Below, one piece after another: positions 36,718-46,323 of a stretch of 64,000 nt of DNA (its first letter is position 1; the number at the start of each line of letters is the position of its first letter). Source of the stretch: Fulverythrobacter ferritrahens. GTDB lineage: Bacteria; Pseudomonadota; Alphaproteobacteria; Sphingomonadales; Sphingomonadaceae. A model generated the notes under the pieces. That model searched no databases, was not told the DNA's origin, and saw only the letters and a list, made by a program, of their open reading frames with translations. The stretch lies in contig NZ_JACDXU010000002.1 in NCBI RefSeq assembly GCF_020539485.1, positions 62,001-126,000 on the forward strand, in the 5' to 3' direction. The position numbers and the translations under genes are program-made.

Positions 36718-37248
36718 GTGACCAGCACCGCACGCAACCGCCTCTACGGCTTCGGCCTTGCAGCCGTCGTGCTGGCGCTCGACCTGTGGGTGAAGGGCCT
36801 GATGCTCGGCCCCATCGCCCTGCGCAGCCAGCCGGGCGGCCAGATCGAGATCCTGCCCTTCTTCAACCTCACCTGGACGCAGAATTTCGGCGTCTCGCTG
36901 GGGATGCTGCAGGCCACTTCCGCCGAAATGCGCTGGGGACTCGTTGCCATGACCGGGCTGATCGCGCTGGTAGTGCTGGTGTGGATGCTGCGCGAGCGCA
37001 AGCTGTGGGACGTCCTGCCGCTGGCCCTCGTGCTGGGCGGTGCGCTGGGCAATATCCGCGATCGCGCCGTCTATGGCTATGTGATCGACTATGCCGATCT
37101 CCATTTCGGGGAGTGGCGGCCTTTCATGATCTTCAACATCGCCGATGCCGCGATCAGCGTCGGTGTCGTGATTATCCTTGCCCGCGCGATCTTCCTGCGC
37201 GAAAAGCCCGAGAAATCGAGCGCCGAACAGGCCCCGGAGACGAATTGA
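36718..37248 (+). CDS. lspA: Lipoprotein signal peptidase
   Basis: Aspartyl protease that cleaves prolipoprotein signal peptides in the inner membrane (target of globomycin). 176 residues, four membrane helices. Catalytic Asp motifs GALGNIRDRAVYGYVIDYADLHFGEW...FNIADAAISVG are present, with NFGVSLGML in the usual loop. Starts at GTG 36718, with no strong ribosome site, directly after a dispersed repeat. Overlaps the next lipoprotein gene start (TGATG). Confidence 0.95.
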   Translation: MTSTARNRLYGFGLAAVVLALDLWVKGLMLGPIALRSQPGGQIEILPFFNLTWTQNFGVSLGMLQATSAEMRWGLVAMTGLIALVVLVWMLRERKLWDVLPLALVLGGALGNIRDRAVYGYVIDYADLHFGEWRPFMIFNIADAAISVGVVIILARAIFLREKPEKSSAEQAPETN

Positions 37249-37667
37249 TGCGCAAGACCACCACGATCCTCATGCTGCTCGCCGGTTCGGCTCTGCTTGC
37301 CTCCTGCGGCAGCGGCGGCGGTATCTTCAATCGCGCACGGCCGGATGAATTCGCCGTGCAGCGCCAGGCGCCGCTGGTCGTCCCGCCCGATTTCAGCCTT
37401 GTGCCCCCTGCCCCCGGCGCCCCGCGCCCGGCAGAAGGCACCGCCAGCCAACAGGCGCTCGATGCGCTGTTCGGTGGCACCGCCCCGCGTTCCAGCGTGG
37501 AAACCAGCGCGCTGGACCGGGCTGGTTCGGCAGAGGCCGGCATCCGCTCTTCCGTGGGCGATACGCAGACCCACACGGTGGACAAGGGCACCGTTACCCG
37601 CGCCATCGTTTCCGCCCCGCAGGGCGACGGACGCGAGGCGCAGGCCGTGATCCCCGGCCAGGGATGA
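37248..37667 (+). CDS. DUF3035 lipoprotein
   Basis: 139 residues. Lipobox LLASC at about residue 20 (lipid attachment to Cys), then a proline-rich segment with RPDEFAVQRQAPLVVPPDFSLVPP, the hallmark of DUF3035 proteins in Alphaproteobacteria. The remainder is Ala/Ser-rich and of low complexity. Cotranscribed with lspA, which would process it. Function not established. Confidence 0.85.
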   Translation: MRKTTTILMLLAGSALLASCGSGGGIFNRARPDEFAVQRQAPLVVPPDFSLVPPAPGAPRPAEGTASQQALDALFGGTAPRSSVETSALDRAGSAEAGIRSSVGDTQTHTVDKGTVTRAIVSAPQGDGREAQAVIPGQG

Positions 37668-37685
37668 TCGCTTCCAGATGATGTG

Positions 37686-37714
37686 AAAAAGGCCCGCTTC
37701 GGCGGGCCTTTTTT
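37686..37714. terminator. Bidirectional terminator
   Basis: GGCCCGC (37691-37697), TTCG loop, GCGGGCC (37702-37708), T-run 37709-37714; AAAAA (37686-37690) before it gives a U-tract on the other strand. It separates the ileS-lspA run from the convergent CorC-type gene. Confidence 0.92.
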
Positions 37715-37751
37715 GTGATGACGAAGATAAGCGGGAAAAGCCGGAGAGGCT

Positions 37752-39071
37752 TTAATCGCCAGTATCCGGCTCAGGTTCCTTCAGCGCGCTGACCAGCAGC
37801 TTGTCGATCCTGAGGCCGTCCATATCGACCACTTCAAAACGCCAGTCCTGCGCTTCAAACACTTCGCCTTCCGCCGGCAGCTTCTTCAGCACCGCCAGCA
37901 CGAAGCCCGCCGCCGTCGCATATTCACGGTCTTCCGGCAGAGTGATCCCCAGCCTTTCGGCCATTTGATCGGCCGGCAGGGACCCGGCGATCAACAGTGA
38001 GCCATCGGCCCGTTCCACCAGCTGCGGCGCATCGCCTTCATCCTGATGGCTGGCAAAGGTACCCACCAGTGCCATCAGCAGGTCCGCCGGGGTGACGATA
38101 CCTTCCAGATGACCATATTCGTCATGCACCATGGCCATGCCGGTGCCCGACTGCTGCAGCATGCGCAGTGCATCCATGGCGTCCAGCTGGTCGGGAATCA
38201 CTTCGGGCTTGCGCAATACGGCATCGAGATCGGCCCGCTGCCCCCCCAGCATCAACGCCAGCACTTCCCGCACCTTGACCACGCCTACCACCTTGTCCGA
38301 CGAACCATCGGCCACCGGCAGCAGGGAATGGGGGGAGGCGGCGATAGCCTCGCGGATTTCCTCGTCGCTGGCATTGCGATCCAGCCAGTCCACTTCGGTT
38401 CGCGGGGTCATCAATTCCCGCACGGGGCGGTTGGCCAGCTTCATGATGCCCGCCATGATCGCCCGCTCATCCTCCTCGATCGCGCCCGATCGGGTCGCTT
38501 CGGCGAAGATCATCTGCAATTCTTCAGCAGTAAGCCCATGTTCCCCCCGTGCGCTGATCCGCAGGAGTCGCATCAGCAGGGCAGAGGATTTGTCCAGCAG
38601 CCAGACAAAAGGCGCTGCCACCTTGGACAGCACCACCATGGGCCGCGACATAAGCAGCGCGATAGGTTCCGCCGCGCGCAGGGCGAATTGCTTGGGCACC
38701 AGTTCGCCCACCACAAGGCTGAAATAGGTGGTGAGGACGATCACGATGGCAAAGCCGATTTCGTTCGCGATATTATCGGGTATGCCCAGCAGGCCGAGCC
38801 TTTCGCCTACCGGTCCGCCCAGGCTGGCGCCGGAATAGGCACCCGCAATGATACCGATCAGCGTGATACCGATCTGCACTGTCGAGAGAAATTTGCCCGG
38901 GTCAGCTTCCAGCGCCAGGGCCGCCTGGGCCGCCTTGCTGCCTTTTTCCGCCGCCACTTGCAGGCGGGCCGGACGTGCGGAAACGATGGCGAGTTCGGAC
39001 ATGGCGAACAGGCCATTGAGCAATATCAGTCCTGCAATGATCAGGACGTCGATCCAGGGGAAAGGTGTCAC
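37752..39071 (-). CDS. HlyC/CorC-type CBS-domain membrane protein (CNNM/DUF21)
   Basis: 439 residues. An N-terminal DUF21 membrane domain (about 1-190) with helices LIIAGLILLNGLFAMSELAIVSA; two CBS domains (about 205-335, LMTPRTEVDWLDRNA and GMAMVHDEYGHLEGIVTPADLLMALVG); and a C-terminal CorC_HlyC domain (about 345-430). Relatives transport or sense magnesium and other divalent cations. Starts at GTG 39071. Divergent from ompA-type gene. Confidence 0.9.
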   Translation of the reverse strand: MTPFPWIDVLIIAGLILLNGLFAMSELAIVSARPARLQVAAEKGSKAAQAALALEADPGKFLSTVQIGITLIGIIAGAYSGASLGGPVGERLGLLGIPDNIANEIGFAIVIVLTTYFSLVVGELVPKQFALRAAEPIALLMSRPMVVLSKVAAPFVWLLDKSSALLMRLLRISARGEHGLTAEELQMIFAEATRSGAIEEDERAIMAGIMKLANRPVRELMTPRTEVDWLDRNASDEEIREAIAASPHSLLPVADGSSDKVVGVVKVREVLALMLGGQRADLDAVLRKPEVIPDQLDAMDALRMLQQSGTGMAMVHDEYGHLEGIVTPADLLMALVGTFASHQDEGDAPQLVERADGSLLIAGSLPADQMAERLGITLPEDREYATAAGFVLAVLKKLPAEGEVFEAQDWRFEVVDMDGLRIDKLLVSALKEPEPDTGD

Positions 39072-39230
39072 GCGACATCGCTAGCAGATTCTGGCCGCCC
39101 CGCAAATCGGGCAACATACCCATGTGGGGAGTTTCATTCCGTTCAGCTGCGAGTAAAGACCGGAAAGGCAGCAAGAATTATCGCGGGCACTCCCCCAAAG
39201 CCTGCAGAAAAACAGAAAGGAGCCTCCGCC

Positions 39231-39923
39231 ATGAGGAAATCGCGCCTTTTCATTTCGAGCTTGGCAGCAGCCGCCCTGCTTTCAACCACGGCTTGCGTGA
39301 CCGATCCGAACACCGGTGAGAAGAAAGTATCCCGAACGGCGATCGGCGGCGTCGGCGGCGCGCTGGGCGGTTACCTTCTGGGCGGCCTGATCGGCGGCAA
39401 GACCGGGCGCATCGTGGGCGCGGGCATCGGCGGCGTTGCCGGTGCGGCCGTGGGCTATACGATGGACAAGCAGATCAAGGAGCTGAAGGAACAGACCGCC
39501 GGCAGCGGCGTGGACGTTACCGAAACGCCGGACGGCAAGGCCATCCTGGTCAACCTGCCCAATGGCGTGACCTTCGATGTGGACAGCACCACGATCAAAC
39601 CGGAATTCCAGCGCACTCTCGATACTATCTCGTCCAGTCTGGTAACCTATCCCAACAGCCTGATCGACGTGATGGGCCACACCGATTCCACCGGCAGCGA
39701 CCAGTATAATCTCGACCTGTCGCAGCGCCGCGCCAATGCGGTGGCCGATTATCTTACGATGCGCGGCGTCTCGCGCGCGCGCGTTGCCACGGTCGGCTAT
39801 GGCGAACGCTATCCGGTGGCGGATAATTCCACCGAATCTGGCCGCGCGCAGAACCGCCGTGTGGAACTGAAAATCACTCCGATCAGCCAGGATGAAGTGA
39901 ACGCCGCCCGTCAGGGCAACTGA
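39231..39923 (+). CDS. OmpA-family lipoprotein
   Basis: 230 residues. Signal with lipobox STTAC; a glycine-zipper segment (GGVGGALGGYLLGGLIGGKTGRIVGAGIGG) similar to YiaD/SlyB; then an OmpA_C peptidoglycan-binding domain with VMGHTDSTGSDQYNLDLSQRRANAVADYLTMRGV and SGRAQNRRVELKI. Anchors the outer membrane to peptidoglycan. AAAGGAG (39216-39222) precedes ATG 39231; a long in-frame opening upstream is antisense to the CorC gene and not part of it. Confidence 0.92.
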   Translation: MRKSRLFISSLAAAALLSTTACVTDPNTGEKKVSRTAIGGVGGALGGYLLGGLIGGKTGRIVGAGIGGVAGAAVGYTMDKQIKELKEQTAGSGVDVTETPDGKAILVNLPNGVTFDVDSTTIKPEFQRTLDTISSSLVTYPNSLIDVMGHTDSTGSDQYNLDLSQRRANAVADYLTMRGVSRARVATVGYGERYPVADNSTESGRAQNRRVELKITPISQDEVNAARQGN

Positions 39924-39957
39924 GCCTTCCTTCGGAAAATCGGATCTGAATGAACAG

Positions 39958-39991
39958 GCCGGTCGCTGCTCTGGGCAGGGACCGGCTTTTT
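39958..39991 (+). terminator. Rho-independent terminator after the OmpA gene
   Basis: Stem GCCGGTC (39958-39964) / GACCGGC (39980-39986), then TTTTT. It lies 34 bases after the stop. Confidence 0.87.
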
Positions 39992-40004
39992 CATGGGCCG
40001 GGCT

Positions 40005-40808
40005 TTATGGATTGGGCCGGGACAGCACCGCAGCGCGATCTGCCAGCCGCTCCACCGCTGCCTGATGGATCGCGGGGGCGCACACCAACAGGCCAAAGGC
40101 GCGCGGATCGCGCTTGTTATAGACCAGCGCCTGGCCGAAAGCGTCGCTCACCCTGGCGCCCGCTTCGCGCGCGATCAGCGTTGCGGCAGCGATATCCCAT
40201 TCATAGCCCCAGCGCAGCGTGGCCAGCAGATCGGCCCGATTATCCGCGACCATGGCGATCCGCAGGGCGATGGAATTCGGCTTCTCCACTGTCACCAGAT
40301 CCCGGTCTTCTTTGGGAAGACTATCGGCCGGAACGCGCGATCCCGTGAATTCCTGCCTCGTGCTGGCCTTCAGGCGCCGGCCATTGAGCCATGCGCCCTG
40401 CCCTGCCGTGGCGAACCATTCCTCCCCTTGCGGCGAAGGTCCGCGCGCGGGGGCCACCAGCATTCCCAGCAGCGGACGTCCCGCGCTTATCAGAGCGACC
40501 GACACGGCCCAGCCGCTACGCCCGCGAATGAAATCTCGCGTGCCATCAATGGGATCGACCAGCCAACACAGGCCCCTGCCCAGTCGCTCGGGATGATCGA
40601 CGGTTTCTTCAGACAGCCAGCCGGCGGCGGGCACCAACGCCAGCAATTCGCGGCGCAGGAAATCGTCGACCTCCATATCCGCATCGGAAACGGGGGCGCC
40701 GGGCACCTTCTCCCAGCTTTTCAGCACATGCCCCGCGCCCGGCCATTGGCGCATGGCGATCTGTCCGGCTTCACGGACGATCTGTTCGAGGCGTTGCCGG
40801 TCGATCAT
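40005..40808 (-). CDS. Inositol-monophosphatase-family / CysQ-like phosphatase
   Basis: 267 residues. Metal and substrate sites of the Li-sensitive phosphatase family: [25 protein letters not shown], and the C-terminal [15 protein letters not shown]. CysQ removes 3'-phosphate from PAP; IMPases act on inositol phosphates; the sequence does not separate these, though the family of three-residue differences suggests CysQ/SuhB-like. ATG 40808 is the first start after sucC antisense sequence. Divergent from sucC. Confidence 0.88.
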   Translation of the reverse strand: MIDRQRLEQIVREAGQIAMRQWPGAGHVLKSWEKVPGAPVSDADMEVDDFLRRELLALVPAAGWLSEETVDHPERLGRGLCWLVDPIDGTRDFIRGRSGWAVSVALISAGRPLLGMLVAPARGPSPQGEEWFATAGQGAWLNGRRLKASTRQEFTGSRVPADSLPKEDRDLVTVEKPNSIALRIAMVADNRADLLATLRWGYEWDIAAATLIAREAGARVSDAFGQALVYNKRDPRAFGLLVCAPAIHQAAVERLADRAAVLSRPNP

Positions 40809-40910
40809 GTGACAATGCCAGTTGAAGGGCTGCGCGGCACTTTTCAAGCCATCCCTATTGTGCTTATGCGAAACCACTCCCTTCATATCCTTGAAAGAGC
40901 CGAGTCCCCC

Positions 40911-42110
40911 ATGAACATTCACGAATATCAGGCCAAGGAACTGCTCGCGAAATTCGGCATCGGCATTCCGGCCGGCTACCCCGCTCTCACCGTGGAAGAG
41001 GCGGTTGCAGGTGCGAAACAGCTTCCCGGGCCGCTTTATGTCGTGAAGGCGCAGATTCACGCCGGTGGCCGCGGCAAGGGCAAGTTCAAGGAACTCGGTC
41101 CCGATGCCAAGGGCGGCGTGCGCCTGGCCAAGAGCATCGAGGAAGTCGAAGCCAACGCGAAGGAAATGCTCGGCAACACGCTGGTGACCGTGCAGACCGG
41201 CGAGGCCGGCAAGCAGGTGAACCGCCTCTACATCACCGATGGCGTGGACATTGCCTCTGAATATTACCTCTCCATGCTGGTCGACCGCAAGACCGGCCGC
41301 GTGGCGATGATCGTTTCCACCGAAGGCGGCATGGACATCGAAACCGTCGCCCATGAAACGCCCGAAAAGATCACCACGATCACTATCGACCCGGCGCAGG
41401 GCTTCATGCCCCATCACGGCCGCGCGGTGGCCTTCGCCCTCCAACTGAAGGGTGATCTCAACAAGCAGGCGCAGAAGCTCGCCAAGCAGCTCTACGACGC
41501 CTTCATGGCGCTCGACTGCGCGATGCTGGAAATCAACCCGCTGGTCGAAACCGAAGACGGCAAGCTGCTGGTGCTCGACACCAAGATGAGCTTCGATTCC
41601 AACGCGCTCTATCGCCACCCCGATGTGGAAGCGATGCGTGACGAAACCGAGGAAGATCCGATGGAGGTGGAAGCCTCCAAATATGATCTGGCCTATATCA
41701 AGCTCGACGGTGACATCGGCTGCATGGTGAACGGTGCCGGTCTTGCCATGGCGACCATGGACATCATCAAGCTGAATGGCGCCTTCCCGGCCAACTTCCT
41801 CGACGTGGGTGGCGGCGCCAACAAGGAGAAGGTCACGGCGGCCTTCAAGATCATCCTTTCCGACCCTGCGGTGAAGGGCATCCTGGTCAACATCTTCGGC
41901 GGCATCATGCGCTGCGACACGATCGCGGAAGGCATCGTGGCTGCCGCCAAGGAAGTGGACCTGTCCGTGCCGCTGGTGGTCCGCCTGGAAGGCACCAATG
42001 TGCAGCAGGGCAAGGATATTCTGAACAATTCGGGCCTGCCGATCGTTTCGGCCAATGATCTGGGCGATGCCGCAAAGAAGATCGTGGCGGAAGTGAAACA
42101 GGCCGCCTGA
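40911..42110 (+). CDS. sucC: Succinyl-CoA synthetase (ADP-forming) beta subunit
   Basis: TCA-cycle enzyme forming succinate and ATP or GTP. 399 residues. [16 protein letters not shown] start, ATP-grasp part [47 protein letters not shown] and [16 protein letters not shown] are all present. The alpha subunit gene sucD, usually directly downstream, is not in the following 190 bases, so it must lie elsewhere. Preceded by AAAGAG; ends before a hairpin. Confidence 0.97.
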   Translation: MNIHEYQAKELLAKFGIGIPAGYPALTVEEAVAGAKQLPGPLYVVKAQIHAGGRGKGKFKELGPDAKGGVRLAKSIEEVEANAKEMLGNTLVTVQTGEAGKQVNRLYITDGVDIASEYYLSMLVDRKTGRVAMIVSTEGGMDIETVAHETPEKITTITIDPAQGFMPHHGRAVAFALQLKGDLNKQAQKLAKQLYDAFMALDCAMLEINPLVETEDGKLLVLDTKMSFDSNALYRHPDVEAMRDETEEDPMEVEASKYDLAYIKLDGDIGCMVNGAGLAMATMDIIKLNGAFPANFLDVGGGANKEKVTAAFKIILSDPAVKGILVNIFGGIMRCDTIAEGIVAAAKEVDLSVPLVVRLEGTNVQQGKDILNNSGLPIVSANDLGDAAKKIVAEVKQAA

Positions 42111-42144
42111 CGCTACGGCGCGCTTGCGCTTTGCGTAACAATAT

Positions 42145-42180
42145 GGGCCTGGGCGCAATGCGCTCGGGCCCGTGCTGTTT
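42145..42180 (+). terminator. Hairpin terminator after sucC
   Basis: A 12-bp stem with two G-U pairs (42145-42156 / 42160-42171) and a three-base loop, followed by GTGCTGTTT. It lies 35 bases after the sucC stop. Confidence 0.65.
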
Positions 42181-42241
42181 CGGGGGTGGCCTCCTGCCCC
42201 CTTGACCTTGGACGCCGGGGGCGCAATGGCTGCAAGCCGAA

Positions 42242-42265
42242 GCATTTAACCGACTGGTTAAATGC
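42242..42265. promoter_or_regulatory. Perfect 10-bp inverted repeat upstream of etfBA, likely operator
   Basis: GCATTTAACC (42242-42251), spacer GACT, GGTTAAATGC (42256-42265), 36 bases before the etfB start. Its core TTAACCGACTGGTTAA is closely similar to a palindrome at 52357-52372. Symmetry and location fit a dimeric (e.g. TetR-type) regulator; the protein is unknown. Confidence 0.6.
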
Positions 42266-42300
42266 ATTTTCGGGAACCTTAAGGGAAGGATGCACTCCCC

Positions 42301-43047
42301 ATGAAGATCCTCGTCCCCGTGAAGCGGGTGATCGATTACAATGTGAAGCCCCGCGTGAAGGCGGACGGCACCGGTGTCGATCTGGCCAACGTCAAGATGA
42401 GCATGAATCCGTTTGACGAGATCGCCGTGGAAGAGGCGATCCGGCTGAAGGAAAAGGGCGCCGCCACGGAAATCCTGGTGGTGTCCATCGGCCCGGCCAA
42501 GGCACAGGAAACCCTGCGCACCGCCCTTGCCATGGGCGCGGATCGCGCGATCCTGGTGCAGACCGATGACGAAGTGGAGCCGCTGGCCGTCGCCAAGATC
42601 CTCAAGGCCATCGCCGAAGAGGAACAGCCCGGCCTGGTGGTCATGGGCAAGCAGGCGATCGACGACGATTCCAACCAGACCGGCCAGATGCTGGCCGCGC
42701 TGATGGGCCGTCCGCAGGGCACTTTCGCCAGCAAGGTGGAAGTATCGGGCGACGCGGTGAGCGTGACGCGCGAGGTCGATGGCGGGCTTGAAACTGTCAA
42801 CCTGAAGCTTCCGGCAATCGTCACCACCGATTTGCGCCTGAACGAACCGCGCTATGCCTCGCTGCCCAATATCATGAAGGCCAAGTCCAAGCCGCTGGCG
42901 ACGAAGAGCCCGGCCGATCTGGGCGTCGATACGGCCCCGCGCCTCAAGACGCTGAAAGTCAGCGAGCCGCCTGTGCGCAAGGCCGGCATCAGGGTTGGCT
43001 CGGTCGACGAGCTGGTGGCGAAGATCAAGGAACTGGGAGTCGCCTGA
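42301..43047 (+). CDS. etfB: Electron transfer flavoprotein, beta subunit
   Basis: 248 residues. Carries AMP and electrons from acyl-CoA and other flavin dehydrogenases to ETF:ubiquinone oxidoreductase. [19 protein letters not shown] and [23 protein letters not shown] are strong EtfB start motifs; [20 protein letters not shown] is the AMP-binding region. Start at ATG 42301, directly after a palindrome and GGGAAGGA. The stop overlaps etfA (TGATG). Confidence 0.97.
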   Translation: MKILVPVKRVIDYNVKPRVKADGTGVDLANVKMSMNPFDEIAVEEAIRLKEKGAATEILVVSIGPAKAQETLRTALAMGADRAILVQTDDEVEPLAVAKILKAIAEEEQPGLVVMGKQAIDDDSNQTGQMLAALMGRPQGTFASKVEVSGDAVSVTREVDGGLETVNLKLPAIVTTDLRLNEPRYASLPNIMKAKSKPLATKSPADLGVDTAPRLKTLKVSEPPVRKAGIRVGSVDELVAKIKELGVA

Positions 43048-43976
43048 TGAGCATTCTGGTCTGGGCAGAACATGACAATGCGTCGCTGAAGGACGCAACC
43101 CTCGCCGCCGTCACTGCCGCCGGCAAGCTGGGTGACGTGACCGTACTGGTCGCGGGCAAGGGCTGCGGCGCCGTGGCGGAAGCGGCCGCGCAGATCGCGG
43201 GGGTCGCCAAAGTATTGAAGGCCGACGATGCCGCCTATGAGCATGCTCTGGCCGAAAACGTCGCTCCGCTGGTGGCCGGACTGATGGACGGGTTCGACGC
43301 TTTCGTCGCGCCCGCAACCACCACCGGCAAGAATATCGCCCCGCGCGTTGCCGCTCTGCTGGATGTGATGCAGGTGTCGGACATTCTCTCGGTCGAAGGG
43401 CCGAAGACCTTCACGCGCCCGATCTATGCCGGCAATGCCATTGCCACGGTGGAATCCAGCGATACCAAGTTGGTGATCACCGTGCGCGGCACTGCATTCG
43501 AACGCGCAGCCGCCACGGGCGGTTCGGCGGGAATCGAAGATGTCACCGGGGCGGGCGATTCGGGACTTTCCAGCTTTGCCGGTGCTGAAACCGCCAAGTC
43601 GGATCGTCCGGAACTCACCAGCGCCAAGGTGATCGTCTCGGGCGGCCGCGCGCTCAAGGATGGGGAAACCTTCCAGGCTGTACTCACGCCGCTGGCAGAC
43701 AAGCTGAATGCCGCCATCGGTGCCAGCCGCGCAGCAGTGGACGCGGGCTATGTGCCCAATGACTATCAGGTCGGCCAGACCGGCAAGATCGTGGCGCCTG
43801 AGCTCTACATCGCCATCGGCATTTCCGGCGCGATCCAGCACCTTGCGGGCATGAAGGATTCCAAGACCATCATCGCTATCAACAAGGACGAAGATGCCCC
43901 CATCTTCTCCGTCGCGGATTACGGCCTTGTCGCCGATCTCTTCCAGGCCGTGCCGGAGCTGACCGAAAAACTTTAA
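43047..43976 (+). CDS. etfA: Electron transfer flavoprotein, alpha subunit
   Basis: 309 residues. Binds FAD: the C-terminal FAD domain [47 protein letters not shown] is intact. Works with EtfB as a heterodimer. Start overlaps the etfB stop, so the two are translationally coupled. The ETF-QO gene and acyl-CoA dehydrogenases are not in the window. Confidence 0.97.
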   Translation: MSILVWAEHDNASLKDATLAAVTAAGKLGDVTVLVAGKGCGAVAEAAAQIAGVAKVLKADDAAYEHALAENVAPLVAGLMDGFDAFVAPATTTGKNIAPRVAALLDVMQVSDILSVEGPKTFTRPIYAGNAIATVESSDTKLVITVRGTAFERAAATGGSAGIEDVTGAGDSGLSSFAGAETAKSDRPELTSAKVIVSGGRALKDGETFQAVLTPLADKLNAAIGASRAAVDAGYVPNDYQVGQTGKIVAPELYIAIGISGAIQHLAGMKDSKTIIAINKDEDAPIFSVADYGLVADLFQAVPELTEKL

Positions 43977-44062
43977 GTTCCCCCCGCGGGAGTGTTATCC
44001 CGTGTTGATTATTCTCCCGATCCGTTGATAAAGTCCAAAAAAAGGGATTGGGAGATAGGGCC

Positions 44063-44953
44063 ATGAAAAGGTCTCTTGCCGCGGCGAGCATGCTTGCCGT
44101 GTGCTCCTCTGCGGTGCATGCCGCAGACGGGGACACGGCGCGAACATTCAAGCCGGCAAGCGCATGGCAGGCGGATTTCGGCGATGATTATTGTCGTCTG
44201 GCTCGCAGCTTCAGCGACGGGAAGGATACGCTTTCCCTGGCATTTGAGCGCGTGCAGCCGAGCAATTCCCTGCGCATGATCGTCGTCGGCAGCGGCTTCA
44301 AAGTATTCCGCAGCGCCGATAAACTGACCCTCGCACTCGCCCCTTCAGGCGGCGAACGCTCCCAGCCCTTCTGGCGCTCGGAGACTTCGGACGGGCAGCA
44401 ATATTTCAACCTCGGTGAAGTGCTCATGGGCGGTCCGCCGGCAGCAGCCGCGCCGCCACCGCCTTATGATCGGGCTGCGGAGCAGGATTTTGCCAAGGGA
44501 GTGACTGCCCTTGCGATTACGGCCGGCCTGACCGAACCGGTCCGAATCGAAACTGGCGCATTGAAGCCGCCCCTTTCCGTGCTCCAGCAATGCACCGACG
44601 ACCTGCTGACTGTCTGGGGTCTCGACGCGGAAAAGCACAAGAGCATGTCGCGAACAGTTCAGCCTGCCAGTGACGTCAGCAAGTGGCTGGCCACGGGAAT
44701 TATCGGGTTCAGCGATTTCGGGAAGCTCGGCGGTGCGGCCAATCAGATCCGCATTATCGTGGGCGCAGATGGCAAACCGACAAGCTGCGCTGTCCACTGG
44801 GCTTCACTCGAACAAAAGACCAATGACGCCATCTGCAAGGGTGTGATGGAAAAGGGCAGCTTCATTCCGGCGCTGGACGCTGCCGGACAACCGATGGCCA
44901 GCCTCTGGACCGTTCCACCCTCGGCGCTCATGCCTCCTTTCGGCGGGACGTGA
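44063..44953 (+). CDS. Secreted protein with TonB-C-like C-terminal domain
   Basis: 296 residues with a signal peptide (KRSLAAASMLAVCSSAVHAAD). The middle has two beta-rich parts with no recognised motif and an Ala/Pro segment (GPPAAAAPPPP). The last 75 residues follow the TonB C-terminal pattern (IRIIVGADGKPTSCAVHWASLEQKTNDAICKGVMEKGSFIPALDAAGQP), similar to the TonB at 3246-3908 (GPDGKVAACRV... DPALDDAGNP). GGGAGATAG precedes ATG 44063; no membrane anchor as in TonB is seen. Function unknown. Confidence 0.72.
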   Translation: MKRSLAAASMLAVCSSAVHAADGDTARTFKPASAWQADFGDDYCRLARSFSDGKDTLSLAFERVQPSNSLRMIVVGSGFKVFRSADKLTLALAPSGGERSQPFWRSETSDGQQYFNLGEVLMGGPPAAAAPPPPYDRAAEQDFAKGVTALAITAGLTEPVRIETGALKPPLSVLQQCTDDLLTVWGLDAEKHKSMSRTVQPASDVSKWLATGIIGFSDFGKLGGAANQIRIIVGADGKPTSCAVHWASLEQKTNDAICKGVMEKGSFIPALDAAGQPMASLWTVPPSALMPPFGGT

Positions 44954-44964
44954 TCCCCGCCGGG

Positions 44965-45012
44965 CAGCCTGTAGGGGGTGGCAAGGGGGGCTTCGCCATC
45001 CCTTACAGGCTG
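44965..45012. terminator. Long hairpin between convergent genes
   Basis: CAGCCTGTA (44965-44973) pairs with TACAGGCTG (45004-45012), with inner partial pairing (GGGGTGGC / GCCATCCC). It lies across the stop of the DUF445 gene. Possible bidirectional terminator without a U-tract. Confidence 0.45.
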
Positions 45013-46310
45013 TCGATAAGATGGATGGTTACGCCTACAAGCCCACCCACCATCGTTCCGTTGATGCGGATGAACTGAAGATCGCGCCCAACGGCATTTT
45101 CGATCCTGTCGGTCACCGTGCGGGCATCCCAGCGCCGCACGGTCTCGGAAACCAGCCGCACGATCTGCGAACCATAACGTGTGGCGATGCCCACCATGAT
45201 CCGGCGTGCAAAGCGATTCACCTGCACCTGCAACAGCGCGTCTTCCCGCAAGGCAGTGCCCAGTTCCGACAGAGCCCCGCCCAACTGGCCCGACAGTGCC
45301 GCATCGGGATCGCGCGCGGTGGCGATCAGCGATTGGCGAATGCGTTCCCATACCCCTTCCCACCAACGGCCAATGGCGGGATTATCCAGCAGGTCACGTT
45401 TGATCCGTTCCACCTTCGCCCGCATTTCCGGATCGGTCGACAGATCCCGCGCCAGTTGCTCCAGCCCTTCCTCCACCTTGCGGCGCAGGGGATGGTCAGG
45501 ATCGACGATACATTCGGCAAGCAGTTTGTAGAGCCCGTCCAGCACCGAATTGGCGAGCTTCTCATCCAGCCCGGTCAGCCGCAACAGGGTATTGGCGCGA
45601 TCATGAATCATGCCGCGTACCAGTGCTTCATTCGCTTCCAGCGTCAGCCCTGCCCAGCGCAGCAGACTTTCCAGAACCGGCAGATGGCGCTTGTCGGCAA
45701 TAGCGGCCTCGAGCATCTGCCCAAGTAGCGGGGCGATCTCCAGCCGATCAAGCTGGCTCTTGAGGCCAGCCTTCACCTGTCCGCCCAGACGTTCCGGATC
45801 GAGCGATTCGAGGACTTCGGCAAATAACTCCGCCGCCCCTGCGCGAATCCTCGATGGACCACCTCCGCCGGGCTCGACCAGGAAATTACCCGCTGCCTGA
45901 GCCAAGTTCATCGCCTGCATTCGCCGCGCCACCACAGCGGGCGTAAGGAAATTCGCCTGCAGGAACGCCGCCATCGTATCGGCGATGCGATCCTTGTTCT
46001 CCGGAATGATGGCCGTATGCGGGATCGGCAGGCCCAACGGGCGGCGGAACAGCGCCGTCACCGCGAACCAGTCCGCCAATCCGCCCACCATGGCCGCCTC
46101 GGCAAAGGCGCGGGCATAGCCCCAGGCCGGATGTCCGGCCGAATAGTGGCGCGAAACGATATAGAGGCCAGCCATCGCCAGCAGCAAAGCCGTGGCGAAC
46201 AACCGCATGGAACGTGCCCGATCAGGCGGAATGGCGCCCGGCAGGGCAAGGCTCAAGTGCAGGCGCCTGCCCGGCCGGGGGGAGGCGGGCCGGTCTTCCC
46301 GCCCGCTCAT
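45003..46310 (-). CDS. DUF445 family membrane protein
   Basis: 435 residues. N-terminal helix (SMRLFATALLLAMAGLYIVSRHY), the DUF445 core EAAMVGGLADWFAVTALFRRPLGLPIPHTAIIPENKDRIADTMAAFLQANFLTP, a long charged helical middle, and a C-terminal hydrophobic end (INGTMVGGLVGVTIHLIDSL). Function unknown; the family is widespread and membrane-bound. ATG 46310 is chosen, with GAGGCGGG before it. Lies 13 bases downstream of the RND permease and is likely co-transcribed with it. Confidence 0.87.
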   Translation of the reverse strand: MSGREDRPASPRPGRRLHLSLALPGAIPPDRARSMRLFATALLLAMAGLYIVSRHYSAGHPAWGYARAFAEAAMVGGLADWFAVTALFRRPLGLPIPHTAIIPENKDRIADTMAAFLQANFLTPAVVARRMQAMNLAQAAGNFLVEPGGGGPSRIRAGAAELFAEVLESLDPERLGGQVKAGLKSQLDRLEIAPLLGQMLEAAIADKRHLPVLESLLRWAGLTLEANEALVRGMIHDRANTLLRLTGLDEKLANSVLDGLYKLLAECIVDPDHPLRRKVEEGLEQLARDLSTDPEMRAKVERIKRDLLDNPAIGRWWEGVWERIRQSLIATARDPDAALSGQLGGALSELGTALREDALLQVQVNRFARRIMVGIATRYGSQIVRLVSETVRRWDARTVTDRIENAVGRDLQFIRINGTMVGGLVGVTIHLIDSL

Positions 46311-46323
46311 GGCACCCGCCTCG

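Noticed and set aside
40809-42245. Extended opening upstream of the IMPase gene and opposite sucC
   Set aside because: The IMPase domain starts at 40808; the rest is antisense to sucC.
42246-42261. CtrA box (TTAA-N7-TTAA) before etfB and at 52357
   Set aside because: Spacing between the TTAA halves is eight bases in both.
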